Below are positions 27,801 through 36,777 of a stretch of DNA of 64,000 bases, in pieces. Location of the stretch: positions 248,001 through 312,000 of the forward strand of contig NZ_CP034570.1 of assembly GCF_003970695.1 (NCBI RefSeq), written 5' to 3'. The first letter of the stretch is position 1; every line of letters begins with the position of its first letter. Source of the stretch: Maribacter sp. MJ134 (GTDB lineage: Bacteria; Bacteroidota; Bacteroidia; Flavobacteriales; Flavobacteriaceae). The notes below the pieces were generated by a model, which searched no databases, was not told where the DNA came from, and was given only the letters and a program-made list of their open reading frames with translations. The translations under genes were made by a program, and so were the position numbers.

Positions 27801-28782
27801 GGGAGGATACAGTGTAGTCATTCGGTCTAGATGCTGAACCGTTGTTTATCGTATAATCTACATTAAAGCCATCTTGTGCTTGCGTATTCAGGGTAACGTC
27901 AAAAGTTGCAGTGCCAGCGTTCTCGTTTACCGAGAAATTAGAAACAGAAATACCGTTGGAACCATTACTGTCGTTATCCGTTATTGAAACAGAAACCTGT
28001 TGTGTTCTGGCTAATCCGTTAAATACATAATCAATATTAACAAAAAATCGCTCTGTGAGCTGTTCTATATTTAAATCATCCGTAATTGGAACAAAAATAT
28101 CCAAAAATTCGTCATTTCCATCTCCAACGGTATTTTGAACTCCTGATACCGTAGTGTAGTCCTCACCGGCGATAGCGGTATCATCGGAAAGGGTATAATT
28201 TATATCCAAGTTTTCAAAATTGGTACTATACCGTATTCTTACTAAGGCTGTTCCCGCATCCTCGTTTACCGTGACGCTACTGGTACCTATATTCAAATTA
28301 GCGTTACCCACATTGAAGTAAGAGGTGGCGGTAGCTCTGTTGCCGTTGGCATCTATTAATTGGTATACAAAGCTGTAACTGCCTTCAGTTTCTAAATAGG
28401 TAATGGAAATTACATCGTCTAAAGGATTTGTTGGCGTTCCATTATCATTGACCGTAGCGGTAATACCTCCCGTTGGTTGTGTTATAATTTCTATGGCCGA
28501 GTTAGCCCTGGGTCCTGCGGGTCCAAAATCGTCATTTGCCAAAACGTCTATATCCCGCGTTATAGTAAGGGTCGTTCCGGGTAATAAAGTATGTTCCTTA
28601 TTGGCGGTAGGCATATATACCGGCGTTTTGGTTAACTCCATATTGTCCTTACCCATAACAGGTCTAAGGTGGTTGGCCGAAAACGAGTTGTTGGCTTGGG
28701 TGAAAACACCACAAAATAGTACAAGAAGTAGCAAAAACTGCCTCAATAAAATTTTACATTTAGTGAAAATTATAAGTAGCAT
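22870..28782 (-). CDS. Giant Calx-beta adhesin with type B T9SS sorting domain (1970 residues)
   Basis: The protein has a signal peptide (about 1-30), a short bacterial Ig/cadherin-like segment (DVLANDDFGPAGPRAN), about thirteen Calx-beta modules and a C-terminal gliding-associated CHU_C domain (NGDGVNDMFEIRG, FNRWGNMVYEG). The module array holds eight near-identical 120-residue copies (NEDAGTADFVV start, GLGTITDND end), two copies of a second type (NEDAGTATFVISYTGN) and one divergent module (YIDDLQVNEQTG). Calx-beta folds bind calcium through acidic loops, here TDNDAPG and DPDDYT. Such proteins are T9SS cargo at the cell surface, used for adhesion or gliding. No PorP/SprF gene is directly attached. 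The 3' end is duplicated in the 2790-residue protein gene. Confidence 0.9.
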   Translation of the reverse strand: MLLIIFTKCKILLRQFLLLLVLFCGVFTQANNSFSANHLRPVMGKDNMELTKTPVYMPTANKEHTLLPGTTLTITRDIDVLANDDFGPAGPRANSAIEIITQPTGGITATVNDNGTPTNPLDDVISITYLETEGSYSFVYQLIDANGNRATATSYFNVGNANLNIGTSSVTVNEDAGTALVRIRYSTNFENLDINYTLSDDTAIAGEDYTTVSGVQNTVGDGNDEFLDIFVPITDDLNIEQLTERFFVNIDYVFNGLARTQQVSVSITDNDSNGSNGISVSNFSVNENAGTATFDVTLNTQAQDGFNVDYTINNGSASRPNDYTVSSPTGNLNFTGILNEVRSVTINIVDDNIIEGDENLNLVLSNISNNRVAIVDGLGVGTILDNDANGPTEGIAVSDFTVNEDAGTADFVVTYTGPTVQDAFTVDFNVTDGSAIDPDDYTVATAGTNVAFPANTTSGTTQVVTINIVDDALLEGAEDLNITLSNISDPLVAMVDDTGLGTITDNDAPGAGDGIAVSDFTVNEDAGTADFVVTYTGPTVQDAFTVDFNVTDGSAIDPDDYTVATAGTNVAFPANTTSGTTQVVTINIVDDALLEGAEDLNITLSNISDPLVAMVDDTGLGTITDNDAPGAGDGIAVSDFTVNEDAGTADFVVTYTGPTVQDAFTVDFNVTDGSAIDPDDYTVATAGTNVAFPANTTSGTTQVVTINIVDDALLEGAEDLNITLSNISDPLVAMVDDTGLGTITDNDAPGAGEGIAVSDFTVNEDAGTADFVVTYTGPTVQDAFTVDFNVTDGSAIDPDDYTVATAGTNVAFPANTTSGTTQVVTINIVDDALLEGAEDLNITLSNISDPLVAMVDDTGLGTITDNDAPGAGDGIAVSDFTVNEDAGTADFVVTYTGPTVQDAFTVDFNVTDGSAIDPDDYTVATASTNVAFPANTTSGTTQVVTINIVDDALLEGAEDLNITLSNISDPLVAMVDDTGLGTITDNDAPGAGDGIAVSDFTVNEDAGTADFVVTYTGPTVQDAFTVDFNVTDGSAIDPDDYTVATAGTNVAFPANTTSGTTQVVTINIVDDALLEGAEDLNITLSNISDPLVAMVDDTGLGTITDNDAPGAGDGIAVSDFTVNEDAGTADFVVTYTGPTVQDAFTVDFNVTDGSAIDPDDYTVATAGTNVAFPANTTSGTTQVVTINIVDDALLEGAEDLNITLSNISDPLVAMVDDTGLGTITDNDAPGAGDGIAVSDFTVNEDAGTADFVVTYTGPTVQDAFTVDFNVTDGSAIDPDDYTVATAGTNVAFPANTTSGTTQVVTINIVDDAILEANEDLNITLSNISNPLVAMVDDTGLGTITDNDANGPTEGIAVSDFTVNEDAGTATFVISYTGNTVQNAFNVNFNVTDNSAIDPDDYTVANTDTFVTFPAGTATGDTQLVTINIVDDTIIENTETMDIALTFDAVPPVGVNMLDDAGVGTITDNDANGPTEGIAVSDFTVNEDAGTATFVISYTGNTVQNAFNVNFNVTDNSAIDPDDYTVANTDTFVTFPAGTATGDTQLVTINIVDDTIIENTETMDIALTFDAVPPVGVNMLDDAGVGTITDNDAPGMNDGLYIDDLQVNEQTGVATVTVRVQGSFTAFNVDYATNDGGGTATATAGGVDYTASNGTLAFAEGQSSITFNVVIIDDCLIESTEVFFAELLNAPDFVPVIDGNATITIIDDEEALTSSDFEAEITNLCGDETPEVPQLTFTGGSGDYEVLFSEEIQNASDSEDFMIIRTWNVTDTCDNTASFEQIIFVLQPQLQEITIDICVEDEPIDLLDYLPEGFDTNGVFEVTEGDVMLNGSMFVPEGLELGEYRIAYTSTGGECKYYADFTITTNSDCVPCGIDDIEVSKAVTANGDGVNDMFEIRGAEYCDYTFDVMIFNRWGNMVYEGKDYRNDWGGFAPNNSFGKSGFLPTGTYYYIINVNGADFKQLNGYIYLGAE
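24730..27610 (-). repeat. Eight 360-nt Calx-beta repeats (type A array)
   Basis: Eight tandem 120-codon units are almost identical in DNA. The C-terminal unit (about 24.73 to 25.09 kb) is a chimera: its second half carries ILEANEDLNITLSNISNPLV in place of LLEGAEDLNITLSNISDPLV. Scattered silent and single-residue differences (AGTN or ASTN, GDGIA or GEGIA) mark individual units. Coordinates are approximate. Confidence 0.85.
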
Positions 28783-29710
28783 AAGTTAAGGTTTAAGATT
28801 TCGAAATCTGAATTCCACCGCTGATTTTCATTTTTTACCGACGATCAAAAGGTTGAAATTCAATTATAAAAAGTTTGGAATTTTTAGATTTGGGTCAAAA
28901 TTAGTTTGTCTATGCTAAAGAGCAGATTTTAAACGGTGTTAGCTTGCAATAAGTCGTTTAACTGTTATGAATAGGATTAAAAGCAAGTTATCATCGACAT
29001 ACGCATAGTAGCTCTGATAATGGTTTGTTACCCTATGAGAAACCAGTAATTTATTAGAAATTGCGACTTTTTATAGATCAGTTTTCAAAATTTTTGGTTC
29101 TAAAGATGTACCACAAATAGTACACTTAAAAGCTTTGGAAATTAATTTTATGAAAATTATTTCTTAGTTCTAAAATTCTGAATTTCAGCTAAGGCTATGG
29201 GTAATTCTGCACTATTAGAGACAAGACTCCGAACTATTGTCATTTTATAAAATTCTATTTGTGATTATGTAATTTTAAGAGATTAACAAAAGCTAGATCT
29301 TTGCTAAGAATGTGTAAAAATTTTAACGAAATCGAGAAGAGAATAGAAAAGTGTGGTATATTAAATTACGACCCTTTAAAATGAAAAAATATAGTATGAA
29401 TTATACTTCTGTAAAATATAAAAAAACAAAGGTTTACTAAATATTTGAAAATCAGCGAGGCTATCAAGCTTGCGTTCAAATGAATGTTGTTAAGCATTCT
29501 AATCCTTAATGGGCCTCTTTAAGGGTTATTTAGTAAGTCCTAAAATTAGATGCGCTATGCTGCTCGGCGTATAGGGGGTATGGTTAAACTACTAGGAGGG
29601 TAATTTCCATTTTGAGATTTAGAGAATTTTGGCAAATATATTTCCAAATGAAAACGATATTAACCGGTTTATCTAAAGTTATTCAACTTGCAGACGAAGA
29701 GCACATAATT
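28783..29710. other. 928 bp intergenic region without genes
   Basis: It separates the start of the 1970-residue adhesin gene from the end of the second PorP/SprF gene, both on the minus strand. It is AT-rich and has no frame that looks coding; the longest plausible one is a 19-codon frame near 29.38 kb. A TAATTTTG box on the minus strand at 28896-28903 is a -7 candidate for the adhesin gene. I saw no clear terminator for the PorP/SprF gene. Confidence 0.5.
28896..28903 (-). promoter_or_regulatory. Candidate -7 box (TAATTTTG) for the 1970-residue adhesin gene
   Basis: The element fits TAnnTTTG on the minus strand, about 114 bp upstream of the start codon at 28782, so the leader would be about 100 nt. 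The -33 element is unclear. Confidence 0.35.
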
Positions 29711-30640
29711 TTAGTAAAAACGTGGTTTTGGAGAACATTTACATTTTCTATCCTCAAATTCATATCGTAAAAAGAATTCGAACGATCTACCTCTAAAGCT
29801 TTGTCCGCCCAAATCGGTGAGTTCATTGTCAAAAGCAAGGCCCCCGAAAAACTTTTCTGTAAAGTGGTATCCCATTAAAGCACTTGCCGACGAACCAAAA
29901 CGATAAGATGCGCCAAATTGTAACTTATCCATATATAAAGCATTCAATGAGATGTCTAATTGTAAAGGTGCGCCAGAATTTATTTTGAGTAATGTAGCAG
30001 GCTTAATTTTCCAGTCCGGTGAAGTTTGTAAAATAATACCGGCTATGGCATGCCAAGTGACTAATTTTTGATATAGGATTTCAGCATTATTATCATTCGC
30101 AATTATGTTTTGTAAGATATTTGGCGTAGAAAGGCCAACATAATACTTAGGGTTCCTTAGAAAAAGGCCAAGTCCAAAGTTAGGGGAGAACTGTGTTCCT
30201 TGTTCATTGGTTTGATTGCTCGAAACAACGAGATTCCCTAAATTAACTTCGTTGAACAACCCACCCGCGCTAATACCGAAAGCAAGTCTTGTACTTAGGT
30301 CTCTATTTAAAGGCAAGGTGTATGAAAATATTCCCTTAATATCGGTAGTTTGTACCGTGCCGTTTCCTATAGCATCGTTATTCATTGTAAATCCAAGACC
30401 CACTCTTCTCTTGACCGGGGCGTGTATAGAAATGTTTTGGGTAGATGGAGCACCATCTATTCCTAACCATTGTGCTCTGTATAGCGATGCTATACTTATA
30501 ACCTCTCGCGACCCTGCGTACGCTGGATTAAAAAGAAGAGGGTTTAACATATATTGCGAGTACTGTGATTCTTGCTGGGCAATAGCTGTAAAGCATAGCG
30601 AACAGGTTACTACGAGTATTATAGTTCTTATCAGTTTCAT
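29711..30640 (-). CDS. Type IX secretion PorP/SprF family outer membrane protein (second copy)
   Basis: The 309-residue protein has a signal peptide (ending about CFTAIAQ), the signature QYSQYMLNPLLFNPAYAGSR, and a beta-barrel ending in a basic tail with a terminal aromatic residue (SPKPRFY). It starts 11 bp after the stop of the 1978-residue type B adhesin gene, the same order as sprB-sprF in Flavobacterium johnsoniae. The two are probably cotranscribed, and this protein is the likely dedicated outer membrane partner of that adhesin. It is a clear but distant paralogue of the protein encoded at 15.5-16.4 kb. Confidence 0.92.
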   Translation of the reverse strand: MKLIRTIILVVTCSLCFTAIAQQESQYSQYMLNPLLFNPAYAGSREVISIASLYRAQWLGIDGAPSTQNISIHAPVKRRVGLGFTMNNDAIGNGTVQTTDIKGIFSYTLPLNRDLSTRLAFGISAGGLFNEVNLGNLVVSSNQTNEQGTQFSPNFGLGLFLRNPKYYVGLSTPNILQNIIANDNNAEILYQKLVTWHAIAGIILQTSPDWKIKPATLLKINSGAPLQLDISLNALYMDKLQFGASYRFGSSASALMGYHFTEKFFGGLAFDNELTDLGGQSFRGRSFEFFLRYEFEDRKCKCSPKPRFY

Positions 30641-30651
30641 TTATGCAGTTT

Positions 30652-33600
30652 TTACTTTTTGTAGAGGTATCCACTAATTTTTTGGTAATCATCTGTGCCT
30701 ATTTTAAATTCTATTACGTAGAAATAAACTCCATTGGGTAAATTCTCGTCTTGGCTAACGATTAATTTAGTATTGGCTTTGCCATTAAATGAATTTTCAC
30801 GATTATCGTAGTTACGTACTTCATAAACTATAGCACCCCATCTATTATATATCTTCACCAGGTTCTCGGGAAAATTTTCAATACCTGAAATATTCAATAT
30901 TTCTAAATCTATCCTATTGGAGTCAATCAGGTCATTTGTTACTTTAGGTAATGGAATAGTTGAACAACTTTCCAAGACATCAATGGGTAGGGTCAATTCA
31001 CAATCATCACTGTTTGCACTTGTAATGGTAACACTGTGAGCTGTAATACCGTCTGCTGTTCCTGTGCTTAATCTGAATTGTGCCGTACTATTGAACGTTC
31101 CCGAACTAGGTTCAACGGAGCCTTCTCCATTATACGTAATAAAATAAAGGTCTCCGGTATTATTTCCGCTAACTGAGAGACTAAACTCTATAAAATCATC
31201 CTCATTTTGTGTTTCATAGGGAGTTCCATTATCGTTACATCCTATAATCGTGAGATTAAAATCATCTATGTTACATTGGTCGGAGCATGTTCTTGCCTGA
31301 AAGGATATGGGCAATGCGCATGCGGCGTCGTTTTCGTCCGTAATGGTCAGGGTATACGTGGTATCCGTGTCGGTTAGTCCCGTGAAGGTGAAGTTCGTGG
31401 TCGTTCCGTAGCTTGCCGTGGTAGGTGTAACGTTAAGACCTCCGTCCACGCTCACGGTATAGTTCGCGCCCAACCTTAGTCCCTGTGGGTTCAGGCTTAT
31501 GGCGAAACTGTCGTCCGAGGGGTCGGATGGTGTTCCGTTGCCGTCACATCCCAGGATGGTTTCGTTGGCGTTGTCCAGGGTACACTGGTCGGAGCATGTT
31601 CTTGCCTGAAATGATAGTGGCAATGCGCATGCGGCGTCGTTTTCGTCCGTAATGGTCAGGGTATACGTGGTATCCGTGTCGGTTAGTCCCGTGAAGGTGA
31701 AGTTCGTGGTCGTTCCGTAGCTTGCCGTGGTAGGTGTAACGTTAAGACCTCCGTCCACGCTCACGGTATAGTTCGCGCCCAACCTTAGTCCCTGTGGGTT
31801 CAGGCTTATGGCGAAACTGTCGTCCGAGGGGTCGGAGGGTGTTCCGTTGCCGTCACATCCCAGGATGGTTTCGTTGGCGTTGTCCAGGGTACACTGGTCG
31901 GAGCATGTTCTTGCCTGAAATGATAGTGGCAATGCGCATGCGGCGTCGTTTTCGTCCGTAATGGTCAGGGTATACGTGGTATCCGTGTCGGTTAGTCCCG
32001 TGAAGGTGAAGTTCGTGGTCGTTCCGTAGCTTGCCGTTGTAGGGGTAACGCTAAGACCTCCGTCCACGCTCACGGTATAGTTCGCGCCCAACCTTAGTCC
32101 CTGTGGGTTCAGGCTTATGGCGAAACTGTCGTCCGAGGGGTCGGATGGTGTTCCGTTGCCGTCACATCCCAGGATGGTTTCGTTGGCGTTGTCCAGGGTA
32201 CATTGGTCGGAGCATGTTCTTGCCTGAAAGGATATGGGCAATGCGCATGCGGCGTCGTTTTCGTCCGTAATGGTCAGGGTATACGTGGTATCCGTGTCGG
32301 TTAGTCCCGTGAAGGTGAAGTTCGTGGTCGTTCCGTAGCTTGCCGTGGTAGGTGTAACGTTAAGACCTCCGTCCACGCTCACGGTATAGTTCGCGCCCAA
32401 CCTTAGTCCCTGTGGGTTCAGGCTTATGGCGAAACTGTCGTCCGAGGGGTCGGAGGGTGTTCCGTTGCCGTCACATCCCAGGATGGTTTCGTTGGCGTTG
32501 TCCAGGGTACACTGGTCGGAGCATGTTCTTGCCTGAAATGATAGTGGCAATGCGCATGCGGCGTCGTTTTCGTCCGTAATGGTCAGGGTATACGTGGTAT
32601 CCGTGTCGGTTAGTCCCGTGAAGGTGAAGTTCGTGGTCGTTCCGTAGCTTGCCGTTGTAGGGGTAACGCTAAGACCTCCGTCCACGCTCACGGTATAGTT
32701 CGCGCCCAACCTTAGTCCCTGTGGGTTCAGGCTTATGGCGAAACTGTCGTCCGAGGGGTCGGATGGTGTTCCGTTGCCGTCACATCCCAGGATGGTTTCG
32801 TTGGCGTTGTCCAGGGTACACTGGTCGGAGCATGTTCTTGCCTGAAATGATAGTGGCAATGCGCATGCGGCGTCGTTTTCGTCCGTAATGGTCAGGGTAT
32901 ACGTGGTATCCGTGTCGGTTAGTCCCGTGAAGGTGAAGTTCGTGGTCGTTCCGTAGCTTGCCGTGGTAGGTGTAACGCTAAGACCTCCGTCCACGCTCAC
33001 GGTATAGTTCGCGCCCAACCTTAGTCCCTGTGGGTTCAGGCTTATGGCGAAACTGTCGTCCGAGGGGTCGGAGGGTGTTCCGTTGCCGTCACATCCCAGG
33101 ATGGTTTCGTTGGCGTTGTCCAGGGTACACTGGTCGGAGCATGTTCTTGCCTGAAATGATAGTGGCAATGCGCATGCGGCGTCGTTTTCGTCCGTAATGG
33201 TCAGGGTATACGTGGTATCCGTGTCGGTTAGTCCCGTGAAGGTGAAGTTCGTGGTCGTTCCGTAGCTTGCCGTGGTAGGTGTAACGTTAAGACCTCCGTC
33301 CACGCTCACGGTATAGTTCGCGCCCAACCTTAGTCCCTGTGGGTTCAGGCTTATGGCGAAACTGTCGTCCGAGGGGTCGGATGGTGTTCCGTTGCCGTCA
33401 CATCCCAGGATGGTTTCGTTGGCGTTGTCCAGGGTACACTGGTCGGAGCATGTTCTTGCCTGAAATGATAGTGGCAATGCGCATGCGGCGTCGTTTTCGT
33501 CCGTAATGGTCAGGGTATACGTGGTATCCGTGTCGGTTAGTCCCGTGAAGGTGAAGTTCGTGGTCGTTCCGTAGCTTGCCGTGGTAGGTGTAACGCTAAG

Positions 33601-36588
33601 ACCTCCGTCCACGCTCACGGTATAGTTCGCGCCCAACCTTAGTCCCTGTGGGTTCAGGCTTATGGCGAAACTGTCGTCCGAGGGGTCGGATGGTGTTCCG
33701 TTGCCGTCACATCCCAGGATGGTTTCGTTGGCGTTGTCCAGGGTACATTGGTCGGAGCAGGAACGCGCGTCGAATTGTACTATAAATTCGCAATCCGAAT
33801 CTTGGTTATCCGTTAACGTAATGGTATAAGTCGTTAAAGTATCTGTAATACCTGTAATTTCGAATGAAGTCGTTTGGGCATAGTTTCCTATGGCCGGTGT
33901 TATGGTAAGTCCTCCGTCGATTTGCACACTATAACTTCCATTGGGTTGATTTCCGGTAGGATTAAGCTCTATGTTGAGAATATCATCAGTGCCGTCCGAA
34001 GGAGTGGCATTATCATCACAGTTGACAATATTAAGATTGGCTTGGGTTATGGGTTCGTAATTTTCTTGATAGGAGACAAGAATCTCCTCTACCAATAAGG
34101 CTACGGGCCCTCCGGTTGAATTAACTTCAATTTGGATGGTATTTATTCCAGGTCTCCAACCGCTATTGAATACGGTGGACCGTATATTATTAAATCCATC
34201 TACTATAAAGGTATCACTATCGCTCACTCCGTTTACGCTGATTCTATGCGTATTATCGGAAGAGATATTAGCCACAGCGGAAACAGAAGCGGGTATGACC
34301 GTATTGGGCAGGGTGATCGTTGTTTCATATACCAAGCGAACCGCATCTCCCGTTGGGCCGGTTCTCGGTCCATTATTTTCGTTAATATCACCATCTCCGT
34401 CCGCATCATCTCGAGTTCTAGAGTCTAAGAGCAATTCACTGGTAATCCACCTAGTACCGTTAGTAGTTTGTACAAACCTTGGGCTAACATAGGCTGCTCT
34501 GACATCGCCGTCATTACCGGGAGCAAAGGCAAAGTCATTCGCTACAGATACCCATTCAACCGTCCAATTGGGATCTGCGCTGCCTATGGCAGTTCTGCCC
34601 GAGCCAAGGTTCGTATCTTGGTTCTGAACTGTTCTAGAACATAAATCTTCACATACCGTAGAACGAGTGTTGGCGTCTGTAGATGATACGGTACCTTGAC
34701 CCCCATTTGCTATAACCGGAACCCCGTTAGCATCAACAGCACCATTTAAACTACCATCTGGATTTAAGCTGCTAAAATCCAAAGACAAAGTACCTTCCAA
34801 CGCATCGGCACAACCGTCGTTGTCAGAATCAAGATCTTTGTCGTTGGTGATACCGTCTCCATCCGTATCAATAGTGCAAACTGCATCTAATTGGCGTAAT
34901 ATAACATCATCTAGCATATAATCATTACCAGAAGCATCTGGCCCTCTTCTTATCTGTATTTCTATTGTGGTATTGGTAATCGTACCTGTATTAAAGTTTA
35001 GCGTTCCCAATTCCCAAGCACCAAAAGGCAGGCCAGGAGTTCCTTGATAAGTGTTGACTACGACACCATTTATTACTATTTGAATAATACCCCTAGTACT
35101 CTCTATAGGGGCATCTGATCTTGACCAAATCATATGCGCAAGACTTAACTGATAATTTGTATTGGCCTGTAAGTTTTGGTTAAAACTCAGTACTGAGATA
35201 AAATCATTGCCAGGGCCGGCCTGTATTCCTAAAATTGTACCTGTTGTCTCAGACCCCGTGGTGTAGTCGGTAATGGTACCAGGAGTTGCGCCAGGGTCAA
35301 AACATATATCGTTAGGCTGTCCTATACTATACAAAGGGGCAGCATTGAACCATATGCCTTGTGTGCAATTATTTGCCTCGGTGAATGGTGGCAGGAGTGT
35401 AAAGCTATTTATGTCGAAATTTAGTAATTCTGGTAACTGACATTCTTCCGTATCCAATATTCCATCGTTGTCATCATCAAAATCAATATCATCGCAAACA
35501 CCATCATTATCAAAATCGCTTAGACAACAGGCGTAACTTCTAACGTCTGCATTTTGGTTAGAATCCGATTGTTGCCCGCCATTGGTGAGCGTTGGTATAC
35601 CATTGGTATCTACTGTACCCGCCAAGCTTTGATTCGGTTGTAAGTCATTAAATTCAAAACCGCCGTTACCCTCTAGCGCATCCGGGCAACCATCATTGTC
35701 CGAGTCAAGGTCTCTTACGTCCAATATACCGTCGTTATCGGTATCAAGGGAGCATACACGTTCTATAATACTGAAAGCGTCAAGAACTATATCTGAGCCA
35801 TTACCTCTTTCTATAGTTTGAATCAATACGATATCTATGTTCTGTGTAGCGGTCGCCGTGAAGTCGGTTTCGTTCAGTTGCCAATTTTGATTGCCCTGGG
35901 TTATATTATTAAGGGGAAAATCCGGTATGCCGGCGAGTGTATTGGTTCCTGCAATATAAAAACGAAATCTATAGGAGTCCGTAAAGGGGTCGGTATTGGT
36001 AATTTCTGCAGCGTATATGGCTACTGAGTAAGTGGTGCCAACGGTTACGGGTATATTTGATATTGCCGCAATTTCACCAAATCTACCATTACCGTTCTGG
36101 TCGCCAATACCGTTACACGTTGAGTCGTCCATTGGTCCTGTAGGTGAAATGAACGCATTGAAAACGAGTGCATTTCCTGTAGGGGTAGGGTGTGCTCCTT
36201 TAGTACCTTCGACAACTCCAGTAGTGGGGTTCCAGCAAGTTATGGTAGCGGTATCTCCTATCAGGACACTACCACCTCTCGGATTTAAGTTACATCCGGG
36301 AATTTGGCAGTTTGGGTCGTTTACGGCCGCATCACTAACAAAACCTGCAGTTTCAAAATTTTCTAGACTTATGAATACATCTATAAGAGCTCCACATTCA
36401 TCGGTATCAAGAATACCGTCATTATCATCATCTAAATCGTTTGCATCAACAATGCCATCTTGGTCGGCATCTTGTCCATACGTATTTTGCGTTGCTAGCA
36501 ATAGAAATCCAATAACAATATAGGATAAAATTTTTGTTAGAATTGAGCTGTTTATTCCAATATATTTTGCTACTTCCAAAAGGTTCAT
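30652..36588 (-). CDS. Giant TSP3-type repeat adhesin with type B T9SS sorting domain (1978 residues)
   Basis: The N-terminal part has a signal or anchor segment (ILSYIVIGFLLLATQNTYGQ) and repeated thrombospondin type 3-like calcium motifs (DADQDGIVDANDLDDDNDGI and others at about 300, 370 and 590). These are interleaved with beta-sandwich domains that look like carbohydrate-binding or lectin-like modules. The middle holds eight nearly identical 103-residue modules starting CSDQCTLDNANETILGCDGN, flanked by one divergent module on each side. The C-terminal domain is CHU_C-like (KIYNRWGAIVYEVRNYDN), a type B secretion signal. The modules contain paired cysteines (CSDQC and GCDGN) that could form disulphides on the surface. 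A PorP/SprF gene follows 11 bp downstream. Confidence 0.9.
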   Translation of the reverse strand: MNLLEVAKYIGINSSILTKILSYIVIGFLLLATQNTYGQDADQDGIVDANDLDDDNDGILDTDECGALIDVFISLENFETAGFVSDAAVNDPNCQIPGCNLNPRGGSVLIGDTATITCWNPTTGVVEGTKGAHPTPTGNALVFNAFISPTGPMDDSTCNGIGDQNGNGRFGEIAAISNIPVTVGTTYSVAIYAAEITNTDPFTDSYRFRFYIAGTNTLAGIPDFPLNNITQGNQNWQLNETDFTATATQNIDIVLIQTIERGNGSDIVLDAFSIIERVCSLDTDNDGILDVRDLDSDNDGCPDALEGNGGFEFNDLQPNQSLAGTVDTNGIPTLTNGGQQSDSNQNADVRSYACCLSDFDNDGVCDDIDFDDDNDGILDTEECQLPELLNFDINSFTLLPPFTEANNCTQGIWFNAAPLYSIGQPNDICFDPGATPGTITDYTTGSETTGTILGIQAGPGNDFISVLSFNQNLQANTNYQLSLAHMIWSRSDAPIESTRGIIQIVINGVVVNTYQGTPGLPFGAWELGTLNFNTGTITNTTIEIQIRRGPDASGNDYMLDDVILRQLDAVCTIDTDGDGITNDKDLDSDNDGCADALEGTLSLDFSSLNPDGSLNGAVDANGVPVIANGGQGTVSSTDANTRSTVCEDLCSRTVQNQDTNLGSGRTAIGSADPNWTVEWVSVANDFAFAPGNDGDVRAAYVSPRFVQTTNGTRWITSELLLDSRTRDDADGDGDINENNGPRTGPTGDAVRLVYETTITLPNTVIPASVSAVANISSDNTHRISVNGVSDSDTFIVDGFNNIRSTVFNSGWRPGINTIQIEVNSTGGPVALLVEEILVSYQENYEPITQANLNIVNCDDNATPSDGTDDILNIELNPTGNQPNGSYSVQIDGGLTITPAIGNYAQTTSFEITGITDTLTTYTITLTDNQDSDCEFIVQFDARSCSDQCTLDNANETILGCDGNGTPSDPSDDSFAISLNPQGLRLGANYTVSVDGGLSVTPTTASYGTTTNFTFTGLTDTDTTYTLTITDENDAACALPLSFQARTCSDQCTLDNANETILGCDGNGTPSDPSDDSFAISLNPQGLRLGANYTVSVDGGLNVTPTTASYGTTTNFTFTGLTDTDTTYTLTITDENDAACALPLSFQARTCSDQCTLDNANETILGCDGNGTPSDPSDDSFAISLNPQGLRLGANYTVSVDGGLSVTPTTASYGTTTNFTFTGLTDTDTTYTLTITDENDAACALPLSFQARTCSDQCTLDNANETILGCDGNGTPSDPSDDSFAISLNPQGLRLGANYTVSVDGGLSVTPTTASYGTTTNFTFTGLTDTDTTYTLTITDENDAACALPLSFQARTCSDQCTLDNANETILGCDGNGTPSDPSDDSFAISLNPQGLRLGANYTVSVDGGLNVTPTTASYGTTTNFTFTGLTDTDTTYTLTITDENDAACALPISFQARTCSDQCTLDNANETILGCDGNGTPSDPSDDSFAISLNPQGLRLGANYTVSVDGGLSVTPTTASYGTTTNFTFTGLTDTDTTYTLTITDENDAACALPLSFQARTCSDQCTLDNANETILGCDGNGTPSDPSDDSFAISLNPQGLRLGANYTVSVDGGLNVTPTTASYGTTTNFTFTGLTDTDTTYTLTITDENDAACALPLSFQARTCSDQCTLDNANETILGCDGNGTPSDPSDDSFAISLNPQGLRLGANYTVSVDGGLNVTPTTASYGTTTNFTFTGLTDTDTTYTLTITDENDAACALPISFQARTCSDQCNIDDFNLTIIGCNDNGTPYETQNEDDFIEFSLSVSGNNTGDLYFITYNGEGSVEPSSGTFNSTAQFRLSTGTADGITAHSVTITSANSDDCELTLPIDVLESCSTIPLPKVTNDLIDSNRIDLEILNISGIENFPENLVKIYNRWGAIVYEVRNYDNRENSFNGKANTKLIVSQDENLPNGVYFYVIEFKIGTDDYQKISGYLYKK
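31274..33745 (-). repeat. Eight exact 309-nt tandem repeats
   Basis: Eight copies of 103 codons each, exactly in register (8 x 309 = 2472 bp), lie inside the adhesin gene. Differences are few: an Asn/Ser change before VTPTT, a Leu/Ile change in ALPLSF, and silent sites. One T/G variant (ggtcggaTgg or ggtcggaGgg) alternates through the first six copies on the plus-strand coordinate. Confidence 0.95.
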
Positions 36589-36777
36589 AATTCGTTACGC
36601 GTTTAAGTTGTTTTGACCATCTTATCGGTTTGGAAATAATTCAAAACCATAAAGTCAATTTTGGTGTTATTGGGCATTAAAAGAATTGATTACGCTGATC
36701 AAACAAAAAAAAACTATATAAATCATTTGGACGATTTTTTGTTGTGAATAAAAGGTTTTTCGTTGTTATCCTAGTAA

